Part shown: positions 8,835-17,120 of the stretch, in pieces
Layout: every line of letters starts with the position of its first letter
Position numbering within the stretch: position 1 is the first letter of the stretch
Source of the DNA: Sinomonas sp. R1AF57
Lineage (GTDB): Bacteria > Actinomycetota > Actinomycetes > Actinomycetales > Micrococcaceae
Direction of reading: 5' to 3'
Assembly (NCBI RefSeq): GCF_002224485.1
Contig: NZ_CP022463.1
Coordinates: forward strand, 3,060,477-3,124,476
Length of the DNA: 64,000 nucleotides
The notes under the pieces: model-generated
Told to the model about the DNA's origin: nothing
What the model saw: only the letters and a program-made list of their open reading frames with translations
Databases searched by the model: none
Translations under genes and position numbers: made by a program

Positions 8835-9074
8835 ATGCACACCGCAGCCCCCGCCAAGACCCCCATCCCCCTCAACGTCCACGAACGGGCGCTCGTCACG
8901 TGGGCGGCCATCTTCCCGCTCGTGCTGGCGGCGCAGGCGGTGCTCAGCCCGCTCGTCCACGCGTGGCCCGCCGTCCTGCAGGTGTTCGCGATGACCCTCG
9001 TGGTCGTCCCGGTCGCCTCGTATGTCGTGATGCCACGGCTCATGGCGCTCTACGCGCGGCTCACACGTCGATGA
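8835..9074 (+). CDS. Small two-helix membrane protein resembling the tail of COG3224 monooxygenase-like proteins
   Basis: A 79-residue protein with two hydrophobic helices: ALVTWAAIFPLVLAAQAVL, then VFAMTLVVVPVASYVVM. The pattern TWxAIFPLV...VVPxxxYVVMPRL recalls the membrane tail of COG3224 antibiotic-monooxygenase-like proteins, but the catalytic ABM domain is absent. The start ATG 8835 follows GAGAGGAG. Its end overlaps the convergent quinone reductase by 14 bases. Divergence from a LuxR-type regulator suggests it is that regulator's target. Confidence 0.7.
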   Translation: MHTAAPAKTPIPLNVHERALVTWAAIFPLVLAAQAVLSPLVHAWPAVLQVFAMTLVVVPVASYVVMPRLMALYARLTRR

Positions 9075-10128
9075 GGGCCTTGCCCACCAGCCCTCCCTCA
9101 ACCGCGTCGTGCGCGGCGGCCGTCTCCTCGAGCCGGAACCGGGTCAGCGGCAGGCCGTGGTCCTGGCCTACCCTGAGCGCGCCGTCGGCGAGGGCCGCGC
9201 CGACGGCGGCAACGGCGTCGTGCTTCTGGGCCCCGGTGACCGTGTAGGTGAGGATGAACTGGAACCGCACGTTCTTCCCCATCGCGGCGCGGACCGGCAG
9301 GGTGAGCGTCTCGTCGCCGGTCGCGGCGTAGGCGGAGACGGTGCCGCCGGTGGCGACCGCGGCAAGGTCGGCGCCGATGTTCGCGGCGACGTTGACGTCC
9401 ACGATCAGCTCCGCTCCCCCACGCACCACGCGGCGCACCTCCGCGGCGACGTCCTGCTCGCGGTAGTTGACGACGACGTCGGCCCCCGCCGCGCGGGCGA
9501 GCGCCGCCTTCTCGCCGCCGCTCACCGTCGCGACGACGGTGGCGCCGGCCCAGTGCGCGAGCTGGATCGCGGCATGCCCGACCGCGCCCGCGCCGCCCGT
9601 CACGAGGACGGTAGTGCCGTTCAGCGCGCCCGGGGCGAGCCGGGCCGGACCGCCCTCGCGCGCGGTGAGCGCACGGTGGGCCGTCAGGGCCGGGATGCCC
9701 AGGGACGCGCCCGTCTCGAACGACTCGCCGTCCGGGAGGGGCTGCGCCTTGTCCGCCGGCACGACGACGTACTCCTGCGCCGTGCCCTCGGTCCCCCCGT
9801 ACGCGACGTCCCAGAGCCAGACCCGCCGCCCGGGTTCGAGGCCCTCGACACCCGGCCCGACGGCGTCGACCGTCCCCGCGGCGTCCTGCCCGGGCACGTG
9901 CCAGCCGTCGAGGGCGCCCGGGTAGGTGCCGCCGGCGCGGGCCTTCCAGTCCGTCGGGTTGACGCCCGCGACCGCGATGCGGACCCGGACCTGCCCCTCG
10001 CCGGGCTCGGGAAGGGCTCGCTCGCGCAGGGTCAGGACCGAGGACGGGCCCGTCGCGCTGTACATGACGGCGCGGTAGGCGGTGCCGGGGGCGGGGTTGC
10101 TGGTGGTCGTGCTGTCGGTGTCAGCCAT
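9061..10128 (-). CDS. Zinc-independent MDR family quinone oxidoreductase (NADPH:quinone reductase-like)
   Basis: A 355-residue soluble oxidoreductase. It has an N-terminal GroES-like domain (VNPTDWKARAG, VPGQDAAGTVDAVG) and a Rossmann domain with TVLVTGGAGAVGHAAIQLA. Zinc ligands of true alcohol dehydrogenases are lacking, as in QOR/zeta-crystallin members that reduce quinones or enones with NADPH. The start at 10128 is preferred; an upstream ATG at 10146 would add six residues. It is convergent with the small membrane protein gene. Confidence 0.85.
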   Translation of the reverse strand: MADTDSTTTSNPAPGTAYRAVMYSATGPSSVLTLRERALPEPGEGQVRVRIAVAGVNPTDWKARAGGTYPGALDGWHVPGQDAAGTVDAVGPGVEGLEPGRRVWLWDVAYGGTEGTAQEYVVVPADKAQPLPDGESFETGASLGIPALTAHRALTAREGGPARLAPGALNGTTVLVTGGAGAVGHAAIQLAHWAGATVVATVSGGEKAALARAAGADVVVNYREQDVAAEVRRVVRGGAELIVDVNVAANIGADLAAVATGGTVSAYAATGDETLTLPVRAAMGKNVRFQFILTYTVTGAQKHDAVAAVGAALADGALRVGQDHGLPLTRFRLEETAAAHDAVEGGLVGKALIDV

Positions 10129-10177
10129 GGACCCATCCTGCCCCATCCCCTCAACCGCCTGGGGGGGCTCGCTGGGC

Positions 10178-11716
10178 TCAGCCCTGGAAGTACTCGATCC
10201 GCGCGCCGATCGAGTTGAGCCGTTCGGCCAGGTCCTGGTACCCGCGCTCGATGACGTAGATGTTCCGCAGCTCGCTCGTGCCGCGCGCTGCCAGCATGGC
10301 CAGCAGGATGCATGCCGCCGGACGCAGGGCGGGCGGGCACCCCACCTCGGCAGCGCGCCACTTGGTGGGACCGTTGACGTAGATGCGGTGCGGGTCGAGG
10401 AGCTGCACGTTGGCGCCGAGCCGGTTGAGCTCGGTGAGGTAGATCGCGCGGTTCTCGTAGACCCAGTCGTGGATCATGGTCTGCCCGGTCGCGTTCGCGG
10501 CGATGACGGCGAAGAAGGGCAGGTTGTCGATGTTCAGGCCCGGGAAGGGCATGGGGTGGATCTTGTCCGCGGGCGAGTGGAGCTCGGACGGAATGGTCGT
10601 GACGTCCACGAGCCGCGTATGGCCGTTGCGGGCCGTGTACTCGCCCGAGATGACGAGCTTCTGCCCCATGGTCGCAAGCGTGGCGAGCTCGATCTCCATG
10701 AACTCGATGGGCACGCGCCGCACGGTCACCTCGGAGCCTGTGACGATGGCGGCGGTGATGAGGCTCATCGCCTCGATCGGATCCTCGGAGGGCCAGTAGT
10801 CGATGTCCGCCTCGATCCGGGCCCTGCCGCGGATCTTCAGCGTGGTGGTCCCGACCCCTTCGATCTGCACGCCGAGGGCCTGCAGGTAGAAGCACAGGTC
10901 CTGGACCATGTAGTTCGGGCTCGCGTTGCGGATCACCGTCACGCCCTCGCGGTGCACCGCGGCCATGATGGCGTTCTCGGTGACCGTGTCGCCGCGCTCG
11001 GTGAGCACGAAGGAGCGGTCGGCGCGGTCCGCCTCGGGCGCGCGGACGGTGTAGAAGCCGGCGGTGGCCTCGACGGCCAGGCCGAACTCGCGCAGCGCCT
11101 GCATGTGCGGCTCGACCGTGCGGGTGCCGAGGTCGCAGCCGCCGGCGTAGGGGAGCCTGTACTCGCTGCGCTCGTCGAGCAGCGGGCCCAGGAGCATGAT
11201 GACGCTGCGGGTGCGGCGCGCCGCCTCCACGTCCATGCCGTCCAGGTTCAGGACGGCGGGGCGGCGGATCTGCAGGTCGCGCGGCTCGCCGTCGGCCGCG
11301 GGCAGCCAGACGCACTCGACGCCGATCGAGGTCAGGACCTCGACGATCCGGTTGACCTCCTCGATGCGCGCGAGGCTGCGGAGCGTCGTCGTGCCCCGGT
11401 TGATGAGGGAGGCGCACAGCAGGGCGACTCCGGCGTTCTTGGAGGTGTTGACGTCGACGGAGCCGGAGAGGCGGCGCCCGCCCTCGACCCTCAGGTGGGT
11501 CATCTTGGGCGCGCCGACGTTCACGATCTGGCGGCCGAGGATGTCCTCGATCCGCTGGATCATCTTCAGGCTCAGGTTCTGCTTGCCCTGCTCCATGCGG
11601 GCGACGGCACTCTGGCTCGTTCCCAGCTCGGCGGCGAGCTGCCCCTGGGTCCAGCCCCGGTCGGAGCGGACGGTGCGGAGCAGCACGCCTACGGTCTCTG
11701 CGGTCTGTTGGGCCAT
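10178..11716 (-). CDS. murA: UDP-GlcNAc 1-carboxyvinyltransferase (MurA) with N-terminal XRE helix-turn-helix
   Basis: A 512-residue protein. The first about 70 residues form an XRE/Cro helix-turn-helix (WTQGQLAAELGTSQSAVARMEQG). The rest is an EPT-fold MurA transferring enolpyruvate to UDP-GlcNAc in the first committed step of peptidoglycan synthesis. The TSKNAG segment gives the substrate Lys-Asn pair, and AGGCDLGTR carries the catalytic loop cysteine targeted by fosfomycin. MurA alone is about 420 residues, so the HTH is extra. ATG 11716 is chosen because TATTTT lies 7 bases upstream (leaderless); GTG 11722 is possible. The HTH may let the enzyme regulate its own gene, which is an inference. 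Confidence 0.88.
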   Translation of the reverse strand: MAQQTAETVGVLLRTVRSDRGWTQGQLAAELGTSQSAVARMEQGKQNLSLKMIQRIEDILGRQIVNVGAPKMTHLRVEGGRRLSGSVDVNTSKNAGVALLCASLINRGTTTLRSLARIEEVNRIVEVLTSIGVECVWLPAADGEPRDLQIRRPAVLNLDGMDVEAARRTRSVIMLLGPLLDERSEYRLPYAGGCDLGTRTVEPHMQALREFGLAVEATAGFYTVRAPEADRADRSFVLTERGDTVTENAIMAAVHREGVTVIRNASPNYMVQDLCFYLQALGVQIEGVGTTTLKIRGRARIEADIDYWPSEDPIEAMSLITAAIVTGSEVTVRRVPIEFMEIELATLATMGQKLVISGEYTARNGHTRLVDVTTIPSELHSPADKIHPMPFPGLNIDNLPFFAVIAANATGQTMIHDWVYENRAIYLTELNRLGANVQLLDPHRIYVNGPTKWRAAEVGCPPALRPAACILLAMLAARGTSELRNIYVIERGYQDLAERLNSIGARIEYFQG

Positions 11717-11723
11717 GCCCACG

Positions 11724-11729
11724 AAAATA
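11724..11729 (-). promoter_or_regulatory. -10 box TATTTT of murA
   Basis: TATTTT ends 7 bases before ATG 11716, with no ribosome site between. The upstream gap (11730-11837) is unusually AT-rich for this genome and contains AAGCATGATATTTT, a place where the HTH domain could bind. Confidence 0.5.
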
Positions 11730-11837
11730 TCATGCTTGCTATACGGAGCCCCAATTCAGGCCGTCTGACACGCGAAAATCACATCCGCACCGACGGGTAA
11801 CAGAAATCCATGAGATATGGTGCCCCCGCGGGCCGCG

Positions 11838-12221
11838 TCAGCTGCTGGTGATCCCGATGACGTTCCCGGCGGGGTCCGCGATCCACGCGATGCCGTGGCC
11901 GGTCGCCGGGTCCCGCAGGACGCCCCGGTCGTCGACGGGCATCTCGGGAGTGCTCGGGTACTTCTGCAGGGAGAGGCCCATCGATTCGACCTCGGCCAGC
12001 GCCGCGTCGAGGTCCGGGACGATGAGGTTCAGGACGGTGAACGTGGCGGGCTGGTGGTCGGGTTTGGGATAGAGGAAGATCCTCTGGCCCCCCGGCGCGG
12101 TGACATGCAGGCCGCCCATCTGGTCCCGGACGTCGAATCCGAGGGTCCCGCCGTAGAACTCGCGGGCCTTCTCGAGGTCATCGACGCTGAAGCTGGACAT
12201 GGAGGACGCGATCTCGAACAT
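11838..12221 (-). CDS. VOC (glyoxalase/bleomycin-resistance-like) protein
   Basis: A 127-residue single vicinal-oxygen-chelate protein: SFSVDDLEKAREFYGGTLGFDV opens the first beta-alpha-beta module and GIAWIADPAGNVIGI closes the second. Such proteins act as dimers holding a metal ion or a bound ligand. AAGGAG precedes the start by 6 bases. It lies between murA and ykoC on the same strand; the substrate is unknown. Confidence 0.8.
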   Translation of the reverse strand: MFEIASSMSSFSVDDLEKAREFYGGTLGFDVRDQMGGLHVTAPGGQRIFLYPKPDHQPATFTVLNLIVPDLDAALAEVESMGLSLQKYPSTPEMPVDDRGVLRDPATGHGIAWIADPAGNVIGITSS

Positions 12222-12298
12222 CTCAGGCTCCTTGCTGCGGGGTTCCTCCCTCCGCCACGATCCCACCGCAGCGGCGGCGGCGCCAGTGGCCGCGCCCG

Positions 12299-13141
12299 CT
12301 AGCCCCAGACCACGTTCCAGGTGCCGAGCACGACGGCGGCCCCCACGGCGAACGCCGCGATCAGCACCCCCGCGGCAACCACCCACGCGTCGAGGCGGGA
12401 GAAGCTGGACTCGCGGGCCCAGGTGCGCGGGGCCGGGCGCCCGTCCACCATGCCACCGAAGCCGCGCGCCTCCATGGCGACGGCGAGCCGCGTGGCCCGG
12501 CGGATGGCCTGCACGAGCAGCGCGAACGCCTGCCCGAGGAAGGCCCGGGACCGGGCCACATAGCTGTGCCCGGTGCCCACGCCGCGGGCCCGCCTGGCGA
12601 GGCCGAGCGTGCGCCATTCGTCCACGAGGAGCCCCACGAGCCGCATGCCCGCCAGGGCGCCGAGCACGAACCGGCTCGGCAGGCGCAGCTTCTGGGCGAG
12701 ACCGTCGGCGAGGTCGGTCGGATCGGTGGAGAACAGCAGGAAGACCCCCGGGAGGGCGATCGCGAGACCGCGCAGGCCGATCGCGACGCCGGCGAGCACC
12801 GAGTGCTCGGTCATCACCACCGGGCCGAGCTGGAGCCAGACCGGGCCGGTCTTCGCGGCCAGCAGCGCCGTCGAATAGGCCGCGAGCGCCGCGGCGGCGG
12901 CCAGCGGCCACGTCCGCCGGGCCAGCGTCCACGGCCGCACCCCGAGCAGCGGCACGAGGGCGAGCTCGCACGCGAGCGCCACGGAGGCGGAGACCCAGTC
13001 GACGCTGAACAGGAGCGCCACCGTGATGCAGAGACCGGCCGCGAGCTTCGCGACGGGATTCGCCCGGGCCAGGACCGAATTGGGGGTCTCCGGGGTGAGG
13101 ATGTCGGCGCTGCCGCCGGCGCCCGGCGTGCCCGCGCTCAT
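12299..13141 (-). CDS. ykoC: ECF transporter transmembrane protein (EcfT/YkoC)
   Basis: A 280-residue integral membrane protein with several hydrophobic segments and the ARARGVG-type motif of EcfT coupling helices; a second Ala-Arg-Gly motif (MEARGFGG) lies near the C-terminus. It couples the ATPase to the substrate-binding component of an energy-coupling-factor importer. Its start overlaps the ykoD stop by 4 bases (ATGA). With ykoE and ykoD under a TPP riboswitch it forms the hydroxymethylpyrimidine/thiamine importer. Confidence 0.85.
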   Translation of the reverse strand: MSAGTPGAGGSADILTPETPNSVLARANPVAKLAAGLCITVALLFSVDWVSASVALACELALVPLLGVRPWTLARRTWPLAAAAALAAYSTALLAAKTGPVWLQLGPVVMTEHSVLAGVAIGLRGLAIALPGVFLLFSTDPTDLADGLAQKLRLPSRFVLGALAGMRLVGLLVDEWRTLGLARRARGVGTGHSYVARSRAFLGQAFALLVQAIRRATRLAVAMEARGFGGMVDGRPAPRTWARESSFSRLDAWVVAAGVLIAAFAVGAAVVLGTWNVVWG

Positions 13142-14709
13142 GCGGCGGCCTCCACGAGGGCGGCCCGGCCACTGTCCACGCGGTACACGGAGTCCGACAG
13201 GGCCGTGGTGAAGTCGTCGTCGTGCGTCACGGCCAGCAGCGAGGTGCCCTCATCGAGCAGCTCCGCGAGCAGCTTCACGAGCTCGGCCCACGTGAGGGCG
13301 TCCTGGCCGAAGGTCGGCTCGTCCAGCATGAGGATGCGCGGGCTGGTGGCGAGCATGGTCGCCACGGAGAGGCGCCTCTTCTCCCCGCCCGAGAGCGTGA
13401 ACGGGTTCGCGCCGGCGAGCTTGCTCAGGCGGAGTCGCTCGAGGAGGGGGTCGACGGCGGCGCGCACCTCGGCCTCGCCCATGCGGGCCACGCGGCGCGG
13501 GCCGAATTCGAGCTCGTCGATCACGCGCGGCGTGAGGAACTGGTGCTCGGGCTCCTGGAACACGCTGCCGATCCGGGACACGAGCTGGGCCGAGCGCCAC
13601 TTGTAGGGGTTGGCCGAGGCGCCGGCGGCGAGCGCGGCGAGGGCGTCGACGCGCCCCCCGACCGCCGGGAGCAGGCCGGCGAGGGTGAGCGCGAGCGTGG
13701 ACTTCCCCGCGCCGTTCGGTCCGGTCACGCTCACGGCGTGCCCCGCGCGGAGCCTCAGGTCGACCCCGGTCACCGCCGGCGGGGCCTTCGGGGAGCGGCC
13801 GACGGCGAGCGCCTGGCCCGCGAGGAGGACGCCTGGGTTTCGACTGCGCTCAACCGCCGTCCGGCTCCGCTCGCGGAGCGGCCGTGCAGGCTCCTCCCCG
13901 GTGAGCGGGTGCCAGCCCGGCACCCACACGCCCGAGGCGGCCAGCCGGCGTCGTGCGCCGCGGTCGGCGAGCACGGCGTCCGGCGGCCCGTCGGCGAGGA
14001 GGCTCCCCACGGAGGACGTGGAGGGCCCGTGGGGTGCGTCGAGCACCACGACCCGGTCCACGAGGTCCGCCCACACCGAGACGCGGTGCTCGACGACGAC
14101 AAGCGTCGCCCCCGTGCGCTCGAGGCTGCGGCGCACGGCGTCGCGGACCTCCTCGACGCCGGCGGGGTCGAGGTTGGCGGTCGGCTCGTCGAGGAGCACG
14201 AGGCCCGGCTCCATCGCGAGGATCCCCGCGAGGGCGAGCCGCTGCTTCTGGCCGCCGGAGAGGGACGACGTCGGGTGGTCGAGTGGGACGGAGAGGCCCA
14301 CGTCGTCGAGGGCGCGGTGCACGCGGGGCCAGATCTGCTCGCGCGGCACGGCGAGGTTCTCGCAGCCGAACGCGACCTCGTCCCCCACGCGGGCCATGGC
14401 GATCTGCCCCTCCGGGTCCTGCAGGACCAGGCCGGCGCGGCCGCGCGCGAGGGGCGCGGGCACGCCGTCGACCGCGAGCGAGCCGTGCTCCTCGCCCTCC
14501 TCCGCGGCGCCGAGAACCCCGGCGAGCGCGTGCAGGAGGGTGGACTTCCCGGCCCCGGACGCGCCCAGCAGCAGGACGCGCTCCCCCGGCGCGATGTCCA
14601 GGTCCAGGCCGCGCACCGCGAAGGCCTTGCGGCCGGCATGCCGCCAGCCCCAGCCGCGGGCCGTCACGCCGGCCGGACCGCGGCGGGCAGCGCCCGAGGC
14701 CCCCGGCAC
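13138..14709 (-). CDS. ykoD: Double ABC ATPase of the thiamine-precursor ECF transporter (YkoD)
   Basis: A 523-residue protein with two ABC ATPase domains in one chain. The first has LLGASGAGKSTLLHAL and LSGGQKQRLALAGIL with LVLLDEPTANLD; the second has VTGPNGAGKSTLALTLAG and LSGGEKRRLSVATML with ILMLDEPTFGQD. It powers the YkoEDC importer. The GTG at 14709, one base after the ykoE stop, is chosen because residues typical of the family begin soon after; a GTG about 18 codons later is possible. A low-complexity stretch joins the two halves (about residues 265-315). Confidence 0.85.
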   Translation of the reverse strand: MPGASGAARRGPAGVTARGWGWRHAGRKAFAVRGLDLDIAPGERVLLLGASGAGKSTLLHALAGVLGAAEEGEEHGSLAVDGVPAPLARGRAGLVLQDPEGQIAMARVGDEVAFGCENLAVPREQIWPRVHRALDDVGLSVPLDHPTSSLSGGQKQRLALAGILAMEPGLVLLDEPTANLDPAGVEEVRDAVRRSLERTGATLVVVEHRVSVWADLVDRVVVLDAPHGPSTSSVGSLLADGPPDAVLADRGARRRLAASGVWVPGWHPLTGEEPARPLRERSRTAVERSRNPGVLLAGQALAVGRSPKAPPAVTGVDLRLRAGHAVSVTGPNGAGKSTLALTLAGLLPAVGGRVDALAALAAGASANPYKWRSAQLVSRIGSVFQEPEHQFLTPRVIDELEFGPRRVARMGEAEVRAAVDPLLERLRLSKLAGANPFTLSGGEKRRLSVATMLATSPRILMLDEPTFGQDALTWAELVKLLAELLDEGTSLLAVTHDDDFTTALSDSVYRVDSGRAALVEAAA

Positions 14710-14710
14710 G

Positions 14711-15313
14711 TCAGACGTCCGCGGTGCGGCCGGCCGCGAACGCGGACAGCGCACCCGTCCTGGCAAGGCCCCGGACGGCGAGCCAGCTCAGCAGCCCGGC
14801 GATGACGGCGCCGGAGACGACGGCGAGCACCGTGTAGAGCGCCTGCCAGCCGAACTCCCACTCCGGGAAGTAGATGATGACCTCGGAGACGCCGAGCGCG
14901 AGGCCCGAGAGGGCGCCGGCGAGCAGCGCGACGCCGAGGTTCCAGCGGCGGTAGCGGAAGGCCGCGAAGGCCAGCTCCGCGCCCGCGCCCTGGACGAGGC
15001 CCGAGAGCAGCACGGCGAGGCCGAACTGGGACCCGAGGAGCGCCTCGACCACGGCCGCGAGGATCTCGCAGAAGAGTGCGGCGCCGGGCTTGCGGATGAT
15101 GAGCCCGCCGAGCACGCCGGCGATGACCCAGCCGCCGGCGTAGAGGCCGCCCAGCGGGGCGAAGGCGGCCGTCGCCGCCTGCACGCCCACGTACCCCTGG
15201 TCCCACAGCCAGAAGATGACGCCGCACGCCACCGAGACGACTGCGGCGACGACGATGTCGACGACGCGCCAGCTGTACGAGTGCTTGGCCGGCGCCGCAT
15301 TGATTGCAGACAT
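14711..15313 (-). CDS. ykoE: ECF transporter S component YkoE (HMP/thiamine)
   Basis: A 200-residue membrane protein with five or six hydrophobic segments. YkoE-family features such as SWRVVDIVVAA near the N-terminus and YFPEWEF near residue 150 are visible. It is the substrate-specificity subunit for hydroxymethylpyrimidine or thiamine import. First gene of ykoEDC; an AGGAGG ribosome site lies 8 bases upstream but is buried in a hairpin below a TPP riboswitch, giving thiamine control of the operon. Confidence 0.88.
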   Translation of the reverse strand: MSAINAAPAKHSYSWRVVDIVVAAVVSVACGVIFWLWDQGYVGVQAATAAFAPLGGLYAGGWVIAGVLGGLIIRKPGAALFCEILAAVVEALLGSQFGLAVLLSGLVQGAGAELAFAAFRYRRWNLGVALLAGALSGLALGVSEVIIYFPEWEFGWQALYTVLAVVSGAVIAGLLSWLAVRGLARTGALSAFAAGRTADV

Positions 15314-15320
15314 TGCTTGT

Positions 15321-15339
15321 CCTCCTGTGACTCAGGAGG
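15321..15339 (-). promoter_or_regulatory. Shine-Dalgarno-sequestering hairpin of ykoE
   Basis: On the minus strand CCTCCTG pairs with CAGGAGG, which contains the ykoE ribosome site. An adjacent hairpin at 15342-15361 (AGGCAGC/GCTGCCT) lies between it and the riboswitch aptamer and could be part of the expression platform. This indicates translational control by TPP. Confidence 0.65.
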
Positions 15340-15369
15340 GGAAGGCAGCGGCTGCTGCCTTGAGATGCT

Positions 15370-15436
15370 CGACTCCCTTCGCCGGTACTAGCCGGAGCAG
15401 GTTCGAGGGTCTGCGGTATCCCGCACTCTCAGCGTC
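15370..15436 (-). promoter_or_regulatory. TPP riboswitch (THI element)
   Basis: On the minus strand the conserved CTGAGAG block, then ACCCTCGAACCTG and the CGAAGGGAG block appear in the order and spacing of the TPP aptamer, with P3 hairpin GCGGGATACCGC and P5 CCGGCTAGTACCGG. It lies just upstream of ykoE. Boundaries are approximate. Confidence 0.92.
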
Positions 15437-15520
15437 CTTCGCCTTGCCGCCCGGCCCTGTGCCGTGCGTCGGGGCGACGCTCCCCTGTCGTGTGTACGGT
15501 CCAGTCTACCCGCGGGGCGC

Positions 15521-15526
15521 TAGGCT
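15521..15526 (+). promoter_or_regulatory. -10 box TAGGCT, leaderless DUF4235 gene
   Basis: TAGGCT ends 7 bases before ATG 15534; no ribosome site. Confidence 0.6.
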
Positions 15527-15533
15527 GGCGGTC

Positions 15534-15794
15534 ATGAGCATCCTCATCAAGCTCCTCGGCACGGCCATCAGCATCGGCGCCGGAATCCTGGCGACGAAGC
15601 TCGTCGACTTCGCCTGGCAGAAGAGCACCGGCCATGCCCCTCCGAAAGACGCGACGAACCTCGAGGAGAGCCTGAGGGACACGCTCGTGTTCGCCCTCGT
15701 CTCCGCGGGCGTCGGCGCGGTGATCCAGACGCTCGCCCAGCGGTACACGCAGCGCGCGATCGCCCGGTACAAGTCCACGCCCGAGGTGGTCTAG
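15534..15794 (+). CDS. DUF4235 membrane protein
   Basis: An 86-residue protein with two hydrophobic helices: an N-terminal one containing GTAISIGAGILATKLVDFAW and one around residues 50-68. A PPKDATNLEESLRDTL loop and a TQRAIARY tail also match DUF4235, which is widespread in actinobacteria and has no assigned function. It diverges from the ykoEDC riboswitch region and converges with mrpG. A leaderless promoter fits its start. Confidence 0.85.
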   Translation: MSILIKLLGTAISIGAGILATKLVDFAWQKSTGHAPPKDATNLEESLRDTLVFALVSAGVGAVIQTLAQRYTQRAIARYKSTPEVV

Positions 15795-15808
15795 CCTTCA
15801 GGCGCCCT

Positions 15809-16252
15809 TCAGGCGCGCGGTGAGGCGCCGCCGTCGTGCCCTGTGCCCGCGGCCCCGTCTGCCGCGCCGCCGCCATGGGTGCCGTCGGGCCCGCCGCGTT
15901 CCACGCGGGCCACGACGTCCTCGAGCTCGTCGACGGAGAGCCGGGCCTTGTCCAGGTGCTTGGTGCGGTAGCCGGAGCGCCCGAGCATGTGGGCCGAGAC
16001 GGGCACGGTGAGCAGCTGGAAGATCCACGCGACGACGAGCACCGGCACGAGCGCCCACGTGCGCAGCTGGAGCCCGACGGCGGTGAGCAGCATGAGCGAC
16101 CCGAGCACCTGCGGCTTCGTGGCCGCGTGCATGCGGGTGAGGAGGTCGGGGAAGCGCAGGATGCCGAAGGCGGCCCCGAGCGAGAGCGCGGAGCCCACGA
16201 CCATGAGCACACCGGCGGCCCAGGTGAGGGCGGCGTCGAGTTCGGGGGTCAT
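15809..16252 (-). CDS. mrpG: Na+/H+ antiporter subunit G (MrpG/MnhG)
   Basis: A 147-residue small subunit of the multisubunit Mrp antiporter, with three N-terminal helices (AAGVLMVVGSALSLGAAFGIL, then GILRFPDLLTRMHAATKP, the family signature) and a longer Gly/Ala-rich C-terminal tail than usual. Last gene of mrpACDEFG; its start overlaps the mrpF stop (ATGA). Confidence 0.9.
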   Translation of the reverse strand: MTPELDAALTWAAGVLMVVGSALSLGAAFGILRFPDLLTRMHAATKPQVLGSLMLLTAVGLQLRTWALVPVLVVAWIFQLLTVPVSAHMLGRSGYRTKHLDKARLSVDELEDVVARVERGGPDGTHGGGAADGAAGTGHDGGASPRA

Positions 16253-16536
16253 GGCCGCCTCCGGTCCTGGACGAAGCGCGCGACGGTCACGGACCCGATG
16301 AAGCCGATCAGCGTGATGGCCACGATGAGCGCGAGGTGGTCGGTGTGCCGGTTCGCCGCCATGTCGATGGCCAGGGCCGAGGCCAGGACGACCAGCAGGA
16401 CGTCCGCGGCGAGCACCCGGTCCAGGAGCGCCGGTCCCTTGATCATGCGGACGATGGCCCCGAAGGCGGCGAGGGACAGCAGGACGCTGCAGACCACGAG
16501 GACCACGGGCATGACCGCTGAGGCGGCCCCGCTCAT
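16249..16536 (-). CDS. mrpF: Na+/H+ antiporter subunit F (MrpF/MnhF)
   Basis: A 95-residue protein with three helices. The segment GPALLDRVLAADVL is the MrpF signature; the tail ends in basic residues. Part of the Mrp complex that exports Na+ in exchange for protons. Its ATG overlaps the mrpE stop by 4 bases. Confidence 0.9.
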   Translation of the reverse strand: MSGAASAVMPVVLVVCSVLLSLAAFGAIVRMIKGPALLDRVLAADVLLVVLASALAIDMAANRHTDHLALIVAITLIGFIGSVTVARFVQDRRRP

Positions 16537-17120
16537 CGGACTCCTCCCTGGCCGGGCTCTGCGGAGGCCATCCGCTCCAGATGCTGTTCTTCCCGCAGCA
16601 GCTCCAGTTCCTCCCTGGTCCCCATGATCCGGATGAGCTCGGCCTCCGCGGCCAGGACGTCGCGGCGGACGCGCTCGGCGCCCGCGGCGTCCTCCACGTT
16701 GATGTAGTGGACGTAGAGGGTCGCGTTGGCGCGGTCGACGTCGACCACCAGGGAGCCCGGGACGAGCGAGATGACGTGCCCGGTCGCGGTGACCATCAGG
16801 TCGGCGTGGCTGCGCAGCGGCACGGCGACGACGGCGCTGCGCACGTTCGGCCCCTTGGTGACCGCGAGCCAGATCAGCTGCGCGCTCGCCACCATCACCT
16901 GCCACACGAACACGAAGGCATAGCGGAGCGCGTGCAGCACGTTGAACCGGCCGCTGAGCTCGACCGGGGGCAGGTAGAACAGCCGGGTCACGACGAGCGC
17001 GATGAGCGCACCGAACACGAGATTGCCCGCCGAGAAGTCCTGCCACAGCCCGCCCCACACGACGACGAGCCAGGCGAGGAGCGGGAGCTCCTTCTTCAGC
17101 GAGATGCGGCTCCGGCTCAC
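16533..17120 (-). CDS. mrpE: Na+/H+ antiporter subunit E (MrpE/MnhE)
   Basis: A 195-residue subunit. N-terminal helices (LPLLAWLVVVWGGLW) are followed by FVWQVMVASAQLIWLA and the cytosolic domain with GHVISLVPGSLVVDVD, a family signature. The C-terminal tail is acidic and helical. The GTG start at 17120 overlaps the mrpD stop (GTGA). Confidence 0.9.
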   Translation of the reverse strand: MSRSRISLKKELPLLAWLVVVWGGLWQDFSAGNLVFGALIALVVTRLFYLPPVELSGRFNVLHALRYAFVFVWQVMVASAQLIWLAVTKGPNVRSAVVAVPLRSHADLMVTATGHVISLVPGSLVVDVDRANATLYVHYINVEDAAGAERVRRDVLAAEAELIRIMGTREELELLREEQHLERMASAEPGQGGVR

